From UBA6059 sp040219045 (GTDB lineage: Bacteria > Bacteroidota > Bacteroidia > Cytophagales > Cyclobacteriaceae): a stretch of DNA of 64,000 bases. Shown here piece after piece: positions 9,397 through 18,780 of the stretch (its first letter is position 1; every line of letters starts with the position of its first letter). The position numbers and the translations under genes are program-made. The notes under the pieces were generated by a model. The model saw only the letters and a program-made list of their open reading frames with translations. It was not told the origin of the DNA and made no database searches. The stretch is taken from positions 5,022,001-5,086,000 of the forward strand of contig OZ245881.1 in assembly GCA_965229505.1 (NCBI GenBank), read 5' to 3'.

Positions 9397-9850
9397 CTGC
9401 ATAAGTCATTCACGGCTCAAATCATGTTGTCTACACCTCGGGTTAAGGGTGACTTCTAAATACTTCTATTTTTACACTTTGTGTTATGGGTTGGTACAGT
9501 TAATGTGCGATTCATGCAAAGAAACTGGCCAGTTTGGAATGCCCGGTTCTCCCGCTAGGGGGCCGGGTTCTCTACCCAGCCAGATCAGTCAACCTAAGGC
9601 CCAGCTAGCTATGAAAGACTCATTATTAGATATCCTGATATTCAATTTATTACGTCTTAGTCGTTCTCCTTCTCCTATACTGTGCAGGGGAAGTTTCAGA
9701 ACACGGCTCAAGACTAATAAGTTAAGTCGCACCTAATAACTCGTGTGCAACATGCAAGGTGTCGAGTCAAAATACCATCGATTCCGTGTGAGTTTTCCTT
9801 GTCCGTGGAGTTCGTATGTTCATTGATCACCAAATCAAAATAACGCCAAT
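9397..9850. other. Gene-free intergenic region
   Basis: I see no supported gene in these 454 bases. Around 9541-9575 there is a GC-rich stem (CCCGG / CCGGG around a central block) that could fold but lacks a T-run. The open frame running through here has a biased, serine/proline-rich composition and no recognisable homology, so it is treated as chance. The last 60 bases are AT-rich and would hold the promoter for the dehydrogenase gene that follows. Confidence 0.4.
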
Positions 9851-10723
9851 ATGAAGAGAATACTAATTACAGGTTGCAGTACAGGATTCGGATTTGATGC
9901 CGCAAAATACCTGGCTGATAAAGGAAATTACATTTACGCTTCGATGAGAAATGTGAAAGGGAAAAACGCAGAAGCAGCCGCTTCCCTGAGCAACCACGCT
10001 AGCGCAAATGATGGAAAGATAGAAGTGTTGGACATTGACGTTACTTCCGATGAGAGCGTAAACAAGGCTGTAGCTCAAATTGAGGCGGTAGACGTATTGA
10101 TCAACAATGCAGGTAGAGGTTATGGAGGTCCTGTAGAGGCCTTTACTTCAAAGGAAATTCTTGACCAACTTGATCTGAATATTGTCGGCACGCAACGAAT
10201 GGCCAAAGCCGTGATTCCGGGTATGAGGAAAAAAGGCTCTGGCCTCATCATACAAGTGAGCTCTACAGCCGGTAGAGGTGCATTTCCAGGGTTTGGTGTG
10301 TACCATGCCTCTAAATGGGGGCTTGAGGGAATGAGTGAGGCGATGAGATATGAGCTCGCACCATTTGGGATAGATGTCGCCATTGTGGAGCCTGGCCCAT
10401 TCGAGACTAACTTCTTCGGGAGTATGATCAGCTCTGACGATGATGAAATCAACAAAGCTTACCAGCACGTGGCTGAATTTTCACAAGGATTTGGTCAAAA
10501 TGTAATGAGCATGTTCGCTGATAAAGATGCTCCAACTGATCCTATCATTGTGTCTCAAATTTTTGAACGGTTGATTAATGCACCTGCCGGAAAGCGACCA
10601 CTTCGGACTATCGCCGGATTAGATTTTGGGTTTCAGGCGCTCAATGATGCCGTCGAACCCATAAGGCTGGGAGCATTAGAGGCTATGGGCATCTCCAACC
10701 TTGATGGTGCTAAAGGACAATAA
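9851..10723 (+). CDS. Short-chain dehydrogenase/reductase
   Basis: A 290-residue classical SDR oxidoreductase. The Rossmann NAD(P)-binding motif TGCSTGFG is at residues 7-14, NNAG at about 87-90, the catalytic Ser in IIQVSSTAGRG near 138 and the YHASK active-site motif near 152-156. PGPFETNFF after the active site is typical of the family. The lack of a signal peptide places it in the cytoplasm. Substrate cannot be told from sequence. It is a single gene ending in a strong terminator shared with the convergent amidohydrolase gene. Confidence 0.92.
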   Translation: MKRILITGCSTGFGFDAAKYLADKGNYIYASMRNVKGKNAEAAASLSNHASANDGKIEVLDIDVTSDESVNKAVAQIEAVDVLINNAGRGYGGPVEAFTSKEILDQLDLNIVGTQRMAKAVIPGMRKKGSGLIIQVSSTAGRGAFPGFGVYHASKWGLEGMSEAMRYELAPFGIDVAIVEPGPFETNFFGSMISSDDDEINKAYQHVAEFSQGFGQNVMSMFADKDAPTDPIIVSQIFERLINAPAGKRPLRTIAGLDFGFQALNDAVEPIRLGALEAMGISNLDGAKGQ

Positions 10724-10752
10724 GAACTCTTTCATAGGTTTATATAGTTGAT

Positions 10753-10781
10753 AAAAAGCCAGAGCAGTCTCTGGCTTTTTC
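10753..10781. terminator. Bidirectional intrinsic terminator
   Basis: Perfect hairpin AAAAAGCCAGAG, short loop, CTCTGGCTTTTT. A-run on one side and T-run on the other make it work in both directions, and it sits between the convergent SDR (+) and amidohydrolase (-) genes. Confidence 0.9.
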
Positions 10782-10798
10782 TTTGGCTATTGTTCTGA

Positions 10799-13700
10799 TC
10801 ACTTTTTGATGCCCGGAAGACCCTCAGGCTTATAGTCATTCCACCAAAAGTCTCCCCTTTCTATTTTACCAGGATAGTACTCATCGAGTTTATCACCGGT
10901 ATACAGTCGCCCATTCTTCATGACGAACTCCACAGTGTTCGTATTCCGGATATCATCCAGCGGATTCTCATTGAGTATTACCAGATCGGCCAGTTTACCT
11001 GCCTTGATCGAACCTACATCCTGCTTCAAGCCAATGGCATCAGCGCCGATAATGGTCGCCACACGCAGCGCTTCGTGCGGGGTGAGCCCTCCGGATTGCA
11101 CTGACCATAGCTCCCAATGGTAGCCCAAGCCCTGCAACTGACCGTGACTGCCTATACCCGCGATACCACCTGCATCATATAAGTCCTTGACAAACGCTGC
11201 ATGCTTATCAAAAGCATGCTCCTCGTCCATAAACCAGCCGGCACCTCCCCTACCTCTTCGGCGAGTCTTGCCATCCAACTCTTCATGTGGAGTGAAGTGA
11301 GAAAGCTTTTCATCTCCATGTACATTCTCGGTAGCGTAGTAATAGTTCTCACCCCATGGACCGCCATAAGTAACCAAAAGTGTTGGCGTGTAAGCAGTCT
11401 TCATCTGAGTGAGCAGGGTGACCATATCATCATAGAGCGGATAGATGGGGAAATTGTGCTCATGACCGGGATAGCCATCAATCACTTGCGTGAGATCGAG
11501 CTTAAGATCAAGAGCACCTTCAGTAGTTGGCATCAGCTTGTACTCCCTAGCTGCTTCGATGATCCATTGACGCTCCTGTCTATTTCCTGTGATATACATT
11601 TTTATAGTCTTGGTATCATAGTACTCACTGTACCTCCGCATTACCTCTTTGGCATGATCCAGATCACGGACTTTGGTATTCCAAAACCCAACTCCAGGTC
11701 CTGTAGAGTAAATCCTGGGGCCCATCATATTACCCGCCTTTACCTGATCTTCATAGCTCAGTACATCTGTAGTACCTGTCTGTGGATCCCTAATCGTGGT
11801 TACCCCATAGGCCAAATTCGCCAGGAATGCCCATGACTCATCTTTGTGAATCTCCCAGGCCGGTCGGATATGTGCATGTGTATCCACAAACCCTGGAATA
11901 ATGGTCTTTCCGTCTACGTCAATGATGTCCAGTTTTTCCGGTAGGTCGAAGCTAGCCGCATCTCCCACCGCGACGATCCGGTTGTCCTTGATAAGAATAC
12001 TACCCTCTTCGATCACTTCATCACCCTCCATAGTGATGATCCTGGCGTTCGTCAACATGACGACTCCCCTGGGTATGTCGCGATCTGCTTCCACCTTCAC
12101 ACGGATCTCGTTGGGCGCGTATTCGGCCGTCTCCTCCTCTTTCTCTTCCGTATCCGTTTCACCTTCCTCATCAGCTTTTTCTTTTCCTTTGGCTTCCTTG
12201 GTGACGGCTTCTACGCTATCGCGAAAGGCTTTTGCTTCCGGGATATTATAGTCGAAAAAGGCATTTCCAATCGACCAGGTAATATTGTCTGAGGCATGTG
12301 ACCACTCTGGGAACTCACCACCCAGTACGGTCAATCGCTCCGCTGGAAATTCTGCTTTGTCAGGATCGAGTACAGACACTTTGGGCGACTCTCCCCCAAC
12401 CATCGGTACTGTTACCACAAATACCTCATTATCTAGCAGCACCATAGCTTTATCTCCTGTTGGAGCCTTGGTAATGTAGGTGGCTGTGGTAGCTTTCTTG
12501 GCTCCAGAAGGTGTCTTACCAGTCACTTTGATGTATGCCTTGCGGTCAGTACCGTCGTAGCGAAGTGAGATCAATCCTTCATCGTTATCATAAAGGAAGA
12601 TGCGATCCGATTCGGATGTGAAATGAGGATTGGAAAGCCCAGCCGCAGTGGTAATGAAATTATCCGCACCACCATTTGCATTTACCCAGATCAATTGCAT
12701 CGGAGATCCAAACAAACCAAAAGGCGTGTAACTGTTCTGAAAATCCTGGGCGGCTCCCTTAATGGCCACTATCCGGTTATTAGCAGACCATGCTATTTGT
12801 CGATAGACCGCTGCGCTCTGGGTGATCCTGATCGGTGTGCTATTGCGCTTACCAAATCCTGTCTTGTAGATATGTCCACCCTGCTCTTGATCCCATGTCA
12901 CAAAGGCCAGGTTAGTACCATCAGGAGACCAGGTTGGATTGGACTCACTCAGACTGAAATCGGTGACACGCTTCGGTGTGCCATTGGGGTAATCCATTAT
13001 GTATATCTTATCCAAGGCAGCAAAGGCCAGCTTTGATCGGTCTGGAGACAGCACAGGCTCACGTATCTGCTTCACTGTAAATGTCGGCGTATCTTCAATC
13101 GGATATTCGAATCTCACCTCAGGCCCTACAGCAAGCTCAGCCTCAATATGGAATGGTATTTCTGTTGCCTCTCCACCATTGATGGGCAGTTTCCAAATCT
13201 TACCTCCATAGCTGGTGATGATAAACTGGCTGTCGGGTGTAAAAGACATTCCCGGTAGGACGTCCCGCGTCGCAATAGACTCCTGATCATCGCGCTGAAC
13301 CGGGTAGGCCAACCACGACTCTTCCCCGCTAGCCAAATCCCGCTTCACCAAGCCCGTCTGCGAGTCGAACCTAGTTCCGTAAACCAGGTACTTCCCATCA
13401 GGGGAGAGTGTCGGACGGAAGGCTGAGCCATATCTGGACGTCTTGGTCTCGTGCTTTCCGGTCTCACGATCATATACGGCAATCTGGTATTGCGGAAATG
13501 CCGCGTTGTACTGCCAGTTGCGGTCACGGTGGCTGAACCAAATTTTGGTGTTATCCTTACCAAAGGCGGGCTCCACAGTCTTGAGGTTCTCAGGCTCTTT
13601 GATCAGTTGGGCGCCTTTGCCTCCATCCTTATGGATCAGGTGCATCTTAGGCACTCCTCCCAACCCAGCACCTTTGGCTACCACGATGTAGTCACCGTCG

Positions 13701-14113
13701 GGTGTCCACTCTGGCGACTGGTAGAGATCTCCCTTACCAGAAGTCAATGCAGAGCTGGTAGTATCGCTGAGATCAAGAATATGAACATTCTCGCCACCTT
13801 TCTCATCAGTGGTATAGACAATGGACTTACCATCAGGTGAGAATCTGGGCTGGCTGTCAAATGGCAACCCGCTGGTGAGTTGATACGCTTCACCTCCCGT
13901 AATGGGTAGTGTATACAGGTCACCAAGTACATCGAAGACCAGCGTCTGTCCATTGGGACTCACGTCAATGTGCATCCATGAAGCTTCATCCAAATCCAGT
14001 GGAATTGTTCGATCTGACGCTAATGGTAAGTCTTTCTTTCCATCTTTCTTAGTGTCCTGGGCATGGCTAGTGGATGCTACCACCATCAGAAGCGCAATTA
14101 AAAAATGTTTCAT
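10799..14113 (-). CDS. Secreted WD40/TolB-like propeller plus amidohydrolase
   Basis: An 1104-residue secreted enzyme. Signal peptide MKHFLIALLMVVASTSHAQ is followed by TolB-like PD40/WD40 beta-propeller repeats (about residues 30-600, with repeats of the form RFSPDGKSIVYTTD, SPDGKYLVYGT). A very acidic linker (about 640-675) then leads to an amidohydrolase domain. The metal-binding HxH is in VDTHAHIRPAWE near residue 744, and GIGSHGQLQGLG and KAGKLADLVILNENPLDDI close the domain. This architecture is widespread in Bacteroidota and is usually annotated as imidazolonepropionase-like amidohydrolase; the substrate is unknown. It is monocistronic and ends at the terminator shared with the SDR gene. 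Confidence 0.93.
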   Translation of the reverse strand: MKHFLIALLMVVASTSHAQDTKKDGKKDLPLASDRTIPLDLDEASWMHIDVSPNGQTLVFDVLGDLYTLPITGGEAYQLTSGLPFDSQPRFSPDGKSIVYTTDEKGGENVHILDLSDTTSSALTSGKGDLYQSPEWTPDGDYIVVAKGAGLGGVPKMHLIHKDGGKGAQLIKEPENLKTVEPAFGKDNTKIWFSHRDRNWQYNAAFPQYQIAVYDRETGKHETKTSRYGSAFRPTLSPDGKYLVYGTRFDSQTGLVKRDLASGEESWLAYPVQRDDQESIATRDVLPGMSFTPDSQFIITSYGGKIWKLPINGGEATEIPFHIEAELAVGPEVRFEYPIEDTPTFTVKQIREPVLSPDRSKLAFAALDKIYIMDYPNGTPKRVTDFSLSESNPTWSPDGTNLAFVTWDQEQGGHIYKTGFGKRNSTPIRITQSAAVYRQIAWSANNRIVAIKGAAQDFQNSYTPFGLFGSPMQLIWVNANGGADNFITTAAGLSNPHFTSESDRIFLYDNDEGLISLRYDGTDRKAYIKVTGKTPSGAKKATTATYITKAPTGDKAMVLLDNEVFVVTVPMVGGESPKVSVLDPDKAEFPAERLTVLGGEFPEWSHASDNITWSIGNAFFDYNIPEAKAFRDSVEAVTKEAKGKEKADEEGETDTEEKEEETAEYAPNEIRVKVEADRDIPRGVVMLTNARIITMEGDEVIEEGSILIKDNRIVAVGDAASFDLPEKLDIIDVDGKTIIPGFVDTHAHIRPAWEIHKDESWAFLANLAYGVTTIRDPQTGTTDVLSYEDQVKAGNMMGPRIYSTGPGVGFWNTKVRDLDHAKEVMRRYSEYYDTKTIKMYITGNRQERQWIIEAAREYKLMPTTEGALDLKLDLTQVIDGYPGHEHNFPIYPLYDDMVTLLTQMKTAYTPTLLVTYGGPWGENYYYATENVHGDEKLSHFTPHEELDGKTRRRGRGGAGWFMDEEHAFDKHAAFVKDLYDAGGIAGIGSHGQLQGLGYHWELWSVQSGGLTPHEALRVATIIGADAIGLKQDVGSIKAGKLADLVILNENPLDDIRNTNTVEFVMKNGRLYTGDKLDEYYPGKIERGDFWWNDYKPEGLPGIKK

Positions 14114-14221
14114 TTAACCTTATTTAAGCTCAAGCTCGATTTAGAACATTTGCATAACAAACGCAAATAGTTATAATAACCGATGAAGATAATTGGCCAA
14201 TCGTTCTGCCAGCAATGCCAA

Positions 14222-14256
14222 TAAAAAAGCCGATAATCTTTGGGTCGACCATCGGC
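14222..14256 (-). terminator. Intrinsic terminator of the GlsB-like gene
   Basis: On the minus strand the stem GCCGAT / ATCGGC (arms at 14251-14256 and 14229-14234) is followed by a run of six T residues. It lies 20 bases after the stop codon of the small membrane-protein gene at 14276-14518. Confidence 0.8.
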
Positions 14257-14275
14257 TCAGTTCCATTCGATAGTA

Positions 14276-14518
14276 TTACTTTTTGAATAGGCCGGCCACA
14301 AAAAGAACAACCAACGCACCGACCAAAGCCGTCAATAGCGTGCTCAGGAACCCGCTACCAATTGAAATTCCCAATACACCGAACAGCCATCCACCGACAA
14401 ATGCGCCAACGATACCGAGTAGTATATTCCAGAGGAGTCCAAAGCCCCCGCCTTTCATAATATTACCAGCCAACCATCCAGCCACCGCACCAATAGCCAA
14501 CCAAATTAAAAAATCCAT
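14276..14518 (-). CDS. GlsB/YeaQ/YmgE family small membrane protein
   Basis: An 80-residue, glycine-rich protein with three predicted membrane helices. MDFLIWLAIGAVAGWLAGNI and the repeated GxxxG spacing (GIVGAFVGGWLFGVLG) are diagnostic of the transglycosylase-associated / YeaQ family. Members are linked to general stress responses in other bacteria, with no defined biochemical role. It is a single gene with its own terminator, divergent from the VapBC module. Confidence 0.93.
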   Translation of the reverse strand: MDFLIWLAIGAVAGWLAGNIMKGGGFGLLWNILLGIVGAFVGGWLFGVLGISIGSGFLSTLLTALVGALVVLFVAGLFKK

Positions 14519-14601
14519 AATGTTTAAGTTTTAGGTTATAAGTTGAAATGAATGTAGGAAAATCCTCTGAGCCAACAAAGTCTTGTTTCTAAAGCCCGGA
14601 A

Positions 14602-14639
14602 TGCATAATTTTATATGTAAGACTGCATAATATATTATG
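14602..14639 (+). promoter_or_regulatory. Candidate VapB/VapBC operator
   Basis: A perfect 14-bp palindrome (CATAATATATTATG, 14626-14639) ends on the vapB ATG itself. The octamer TGCATAAT occurs at 14602-14609 and again at 14624-14631, 22 bases apart, i.e. two helical turns. Paired palindromic sites over the promoter and start are how VapB-type antitoxins autorepress, so this is the likely binding region; binding is inferred, not shown. Confidence 0.5.
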
Positions 14640-14831
14640 AGAACAACGCTTGATATTCCAAAACAACTTTTTGATGAGGCCATGGCTATAACAGGCGCTA
14701 AAACCAAAAGCCAACTGGTAAAAGATGCTTTAACTCTCCAGATAAAGAGAGTTAAACGACAAAGACTGCTTTCGTTTAAGGGCAAGGTGGACTTAGATAT
14801 GGATCTCGATCTACTTAGAGATCGGAAGTAA
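14637..14831 (+). CDS. vapB: VapB-type antitoxin
   Basis: A 64-residue protein, MRTTLDIPKQLFDEAMAITG, of the DUF2191/VapB antitoxin type. The N-terminal ribbon-helix-helix (about residues 1-40, with KTKSQLVKDAL) would dimerise and bind DNA, and the C-terminal tail with its acidic DLDMDLDLLRD would wrap the toxin's active site. Its stop codon overlaps the toxin start by one base (TAATG), the usual coupling for this module. Confidence 0.9.
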   Translation: MRTTLDIPKQLFDEAMAITGAKTKSQLVKDALTLQIKRVKRQRLLSFKGKVDLDMDLDLLRDRK

Positions 14832-15217
14832 TGCCCAATTACAAGGTTCTTGTAGATAGCTCTGTCTGGATCAGTTATTTCAGAACAGGCCATCCAGATC
14901 AACTCGATATGTTAATTCGGGAAGATTTGGTTTACACCAATGAAGTTATCCTGACTGAAATGATCCCATTCATGAAAGCGTTGAATCAAGATACACTGAT
15001 AGAAACAATGGAATCCCTGGAATCGATTCCTTTACAAATTGATTGGCCCATTATCAGGGAATATCAACGTATTAATCTCCTCAACGGAATAAACAATGTC
15101 GGTATACCTGACCTTTTGATTCTCCAACAAGTAATTGATGAAAGACTGTTTCTTTTCTCGTTTGACAAACACTTTACGCTAATGCAAGAACACTTCAAGT
15201 TTGAACTTATGACTTGA
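14831..15217 (+). CDS. vapC: VapC-type PIN-domain toxin
   Basis: A 128-residue PIN-domain ribonuclease. Acidic active-site positions are visible: Asp9 in VLVDSSVWISYF, a Glu in VILTEMIP, Asp near 96 in NVGIPDLLIL and Asp in LFSFDKHF near 118. VapC toxins cleave specific tRNA or rRNA sites when freed from the antitoxin. It is intact in length for the family and translationally coupled to vapB. The DUF4249 gene on the other strand begins its stop codon only 7 bases beyond. Confidence 0.92.
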   Translation: MPNYKVLVDSSVWISYFRTGHPDQLDMLIREDLVYTNEVILTEMIPFMKALNQDTLIETMESLESIPLQIDWPIIREYQRINLLNGINNVGIPDLLILQQVIDERLFLFSFDKHFTLMQEHFKFELMT

Positions 15218-15223
15218 TCTCTG

Positions 15224-16090
15224 CTACTCCAGCAGCTCCTCATGCAGTGTATAACCACCAAAAATACCCTGTCCTCCCTCAACATTACCAACAACGGAAA
15301 TCGGCTCTATAAATGGATTGTCCTTCCCCTCACTGGCGTCATAGACAGTTTCGAGATAGCGATAGTAGTCGTAAGAAAGTGACTTTACATGCCCTATCAG
15401 CGGCAGGTCGCTATCAAAGATCAGAAAATCCAGCTCCAGCTTTAAAGACTGCCCGTCGAAAATTCTGTCGGTGATCAAAAACTTCTGTATAAAGTCCGTA
15501 GATCTCGTGCCTAATATATCTCCTGATCCGGCATTTTCTACACTCGGGTTGCCAGTTCTGATGGGTAGCATGCTTACTGCTCCTTCATGAATTGTGTAGA
15601 GTATGAATTCGTAGTAGTTAGTTTCGCTTGCTGGATCATCGATGACGAAGGACAAGCGACCCGTAGGCATTCCAAACTCACTGAGAAAGAGCGTGTCGAT
15701 CTTTTCGAAACTATGCACTTCCACTAACGATGGCACACTGGCTTTACCATTGACTGGAGCGTATTGAGGTACATTGATCTGGATCTGATACTCCGATTCC
15801 GGTAGGATAGCCTCATCAGATGAATAATAGCCACCGCCCTCATGCTGTAAGTCAAAGACCTGGTCTCCCGAAGTAACTTCAATAAATGCATCCTCAATAC
15901 TAGGGAAGTCTCGTCCATCCAGTGTCGGTAGGCTCAAGGTCAATCTTACCCTCGGCTCTATGCCCGGGGCAATGGCTCCTGTCACCACCACTTCTGAGTC
16001 ATATTCATTCAATCCAAGGTCACTTTTGAGTTCGCTCTCACATCCGCAAATCAGGGTAGTGATACCAATTAGAATAGCTAAATATCTCAT
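15224..16090 (-). CDS. DUF4249 lipoprotein, partner of TonB-dependent receptor
   Basis: A 288-residue predicted lipoprotein. The signal MRYLAILIGITTLICGC gives the lipobox cysteine, followed by EYDSEVVVTGAIAPG, typical for the start of DUF4249 proteins. The fold is largely beta. In Bacteroidota DUF4249 genes sit directly behind a TonB-dependent receptor, as here (2 bases between the receptor stop and this start), and the protein is thought to be an outer-membrane-associated partner of that receptor. Substrate unknown. ATG at 16090 is preferred over an upstream TTG because the signal peptide begins there. Confidence 0.88.
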   Translation of the reverse strand: MRYLAILIGITTLICGCESELKSDLGLNEYDSEVVVTGAIAPGIEPRVRLTLSLPTLDGRDFPSIEDAFIEVTSGDQVFDLQHEGGGYYSSDEAILPESEYQIQINVPQYAPVNGKASVPSLVEVHSFEKIDTLFLSEFGMPTGRLSFVIDDPASETNYYEFILYTIHEGAVSMLPIRTGNPSVENAGSGDILGTRSTDFIQKFLITDRIFDGQSLKLELDFLIFDSDLPLIGHVKSLSYDYYRYLETVYDASEGKDNPFIEPISVVGNVEGGQGIFGGYTLHEELLE

Positions 16091-16092
16091 AA

Positions 16093-18759
16093 TCAGTTGA
16101 ATTTGAAGTTGTAGGTGATAGAAGGGACGATCCAATACGAGCTGATTTGTATTAGCTCAGTATCACCACTCCCTGTGGCGGATTCCGGATCATTTGTATA
16201 GATGATGAACGGGTTTTGGTTGACATAGGCGTTGTAGATAGATAGATTCCAGGTGCGTACCCCGCGTTTCTTCTGCTTCACAAAGTTGATACCTACATCC
16301 AACCGGTGATAATTGGGCATGCGCACTGTATTGCGTCCTTCAAATACATCAACGCTGGTAGCGGTCGGCGTACCAGGATCAAACTCAGGAGACAAAGCTG
16401 GGATATCAGGTAATGCCGCCGCTCTGCCATAGGGAAATGAAACAGCATTGCCGGTAGCAAAAACCCAGGATGCCGAAAGGTTGATCTTGTCGCTAATCTC
16501 ATGCATTGCGACCAGTGAGATATCGTGCCGACGGTCGTATTTATACGGGTACATTTTGCCAGCATTGAGGTTCTCAAATTGACGGTTGGTCCATGATAGC
16601 GTATATCCTAGCCACCCGGTCGTGCGCCCTGTCTTCTTTTGAAGAAAGAACTCGAAACCGTAGGCCCCTCCTTCGCCCTCAGTTTCGATTTTGGATTGCC
16701 ACGTCTCCTGCGCGTCCGTAAATGTCGCCCCTTCCTTGTATGCAATGAGGTTATCCATGGTTTTGTAGTAGGTCTCAAATGTGAATAGATAATCTCGCGA
16801 AGGACGATAGCTCAACCCAGCGGCTACCTGGCGCGATCTCATGGGCGGTGCATCAGGTGTGGCGGGTACCCATAGATCTAGTGGTATGCCCAGGGTGCTG
16901 TTGGTAAGCAGATGAATAAACTGCACCATTTCGGCATAGGATGCGCTTAAACTCACCCTGTCATTGAGTTGATAATTCATCGCAATTCGTGGTTGAATCG
17001 AGTGATAAGTCTTGCCCTCCACATTGAGCAAAGCGGCATGAACGCCAATGTTGGTTTTCAGCCTATTGGTAAAGCTGATCTCATCTTCGACGAACACAGA
17101 AGCCTCAATAGAACTCGTCTCCTGATCATCAAACTCCAGATTCACATCGCCTTCAAAATCTGTCGTCTCGATTTGAATCCCGCTCACTCCTGGCCTGAAC
17201 TGATGCTGAACTCCATTAAGTCCAAACTTGATGTTGTGCGTCGCACTTGGGAAGTAATCAAACTGCAGTTTTACACCGTAATCCTCAATCTCCGAGTTGA
17301 AAGAGTTGATATAGATATTGCTGGAACTATTAGGTGGTCTGCCATAGCTCTCTCGTGAATCCAGGTCTACGTTGATGTCGAACTTGGTGTAGGTGGCAGT
17401 GGTATTTGCGAAAAGCTTATCACTAAAGAGATGATTCCATCGCGCTGCAACAATGCGGTTGGACCACCCCAGCTCTACGTTCATATCGCTCTGAAATGGG
17501 TACTCATCATCAGGATTGCGCTCTTTCTCGGTCACATCGATACGGTCTCCACTACCGTAATAGCTAAGGAATACCTGGTCCTTATCAGAAAATCGATGGT
17601 TGACTTTAGCACTTAAGTCACCAAAGATGATGTCTTGCCGCAACTCTCTGTTCTCAGCAGGCTCAAAATCACCGACAGCCTTAAATATCAAATCCATAAA
17701 GGTGCGTCGACCACTTACCAGAAATGAGGTATTCTCTCCTCCGAGAGGGCCCTCTACCGTAAATTTTGAAAGCAGATACCCCAACCCTATTTCTCCTGTT
17801 ACTTTTTGGGTATTGCCCTCTTTCATCCTCACATCCAGCACAGACGAAAGACGACCGCTATATCTGGCAGGAAAGCCTCCCTTGATCACATCGATGTGCT
17901 TGACAGCACTAGTGTTGAAAGTAGAAAAGAGATCAAACGCATGGGTAGGATTGTAGATCGTCGCACCATCGAGCAAGATTAGGTTTTGATCAGGCCCTCC
18001 ACCCCTCACGTAAAAACCACTGGCATTGTCTGCTCCAAATTTGATTCCAGGGGTGAGTGTGATGGTTTTGAGTAAGTCAGGCTCACCCATGAGGCTGGGC
18101 AGCCGCTGAATATCCTTAGGCGAAAAAGAATTGATGCTCATCTGTGTATCCTGAATGCGGCCAGCTTCTATCAGCACCTCATCGAGTTGTTGCTCATTTT
18201 GCGATAGCGCTATACTCAACAAGTCCTCGCTACCCGGCCGATACCAGACCAGCGTATCGCGATAGCCGACGTAAGAAAAGACCAGAGGGATATCCAGGTG
18301 GGTATTTCTCGAGTAACTGTAGTAGCCATAGACATTTGTAGTTGCGCCCTGACGATGGAGGGTGTCATAAACTGTGACTCCTATGAGTGCCTCACCTGTG
18401 GCCACATCAGTGACATATCCGTTGATTGTTGTCTTGGTAGATTGCTCTTGTTTCCGGGGGTAGATCAGTACTTTATCCCCTGACAGCATGAAATCAACTG
18501 ACTGCCCCTTGAAAGATTCTGATAAGATCTGCTGCAAAGTCAAGGATGTGGCTGACAAGCTTACCTTTCTATCCAGAATAAGGTCGCCATATGAAAAGTT
18601 GACTTCAGCCTGAGCCTCCAATTCCTTGAGCAGCTGATCTACTCGCCATTCAGATTTACTCAGCTGAACCGACATATCGAGTTGAGAGGTTTGCGCTAGC
18701 AGGGTGGTGTGACACCACCACACCAACAGCAATAGTTTGAGTTTTTGACGCATCATCAT
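16093..18759 (-). CDS. TonB-dependent receptor with STN and carboxypeptidase-regulatory domains
   Basis: An 888-residue outer-membrane receptor. A signal peptide (MRQKLKLLLLVWWCHTTLLAQ) precedes an STN signalling domain (about residues 35-100) that contacts the FecR anti-sigma factor, a carboxypeptidase-regulatory-like domain (about 108-190), the plug (with ASGFYVRGGGPDQNLILLDG and IDVIKGGFPARYSG), and the barrel. The STN domain, together with the FecR and sigma genes just upstream, indicates trans-envelope induction by its own ligand. The DUF4249 gene follows immediately. The ligand is unknown. Confidence 0.93.
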   Translation of the reverse strand: MMMRQKLKLLLLVWWCHTTLLAQTSQLDMSVQLSKSEWRVDQLLKELEAQAEVNFSYGDLILDRKVSLSATSLTLQQILSESFKGQSVDFMLSGDKVLIYPRKQEQSTKTTINGYVTDVATGEALIGVTVYDTLHRQGATTNVYGYYSYSRNTHLDIPLVFSYVGYRDTLVWYRPGSEDLLSIALSQNEQQLDEVLIEAGRIQDTQMSINSFSPKDIQRLPSLMGEPDLLKTITLTPGIKFGADNASGFYVRGGGPDQNLILLDGATIYNPTHAFDLFSTFNTSAVKHIDVIKGGFPARYSGRLSSVLDVRMKEGNTQKVTGEIGLGYLLSKFTVEGPLGGENTSFLVSGRRTFMDLIFKAVGDFEPAENRELRQDIIFGDLSAKVNHRFSDKDQVFLSYYGSGDRIDVTEKERNPDDEYPFQSDMNVELGWSNRIVAARWNHLFSDKLFANTTATYTKFDINVDLDSRESYGRPPNSSSNIYINSFNSEIEDYGVKLQFDYFPSATHNIKFGLNGVQHQFRPGVSGIQIETTDFEGDVNLEFDDQETSSIEASVFVEDEISFTNRLKTNIGVHAALLNVEGKTYHSIQPRIAMNYQLNDRVSLSASYAEMVQFIHLLTNSTLGIPLDLWVPATPDAPPMRSRQVAAGLSYRPSRDYLFTFETYYKTMDNLIAYKEGATFTDAQETWQSKIETEGEGGAYGFEFFLQKKTGRTTGWLGYTLSWTNRQFENLNAGKMYPYKYDRRHDISLVAMHEISDKINLSASWVFATGNAVSFPYGRAAALPDIPALSPEFDPGTPTATSVDVFEGRNTVRMPNYHRLDVGINFVKQKKRGVRTWNLSIYNAYVNQNPFIIYTNDPESATGSGDTELIQISSYWIVPSITYNFKFN

Positions 18760-18780
18760 TGTTGAGTTTTGACCTTGAGA

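Noticed and set aside
9449..9736. Open frame of 95 codons after the LytTR gene
   Set aside because: Serine/proline/arginine-biased translation, no family resemblance, and crosses a GC-rich stem; treated as chance.
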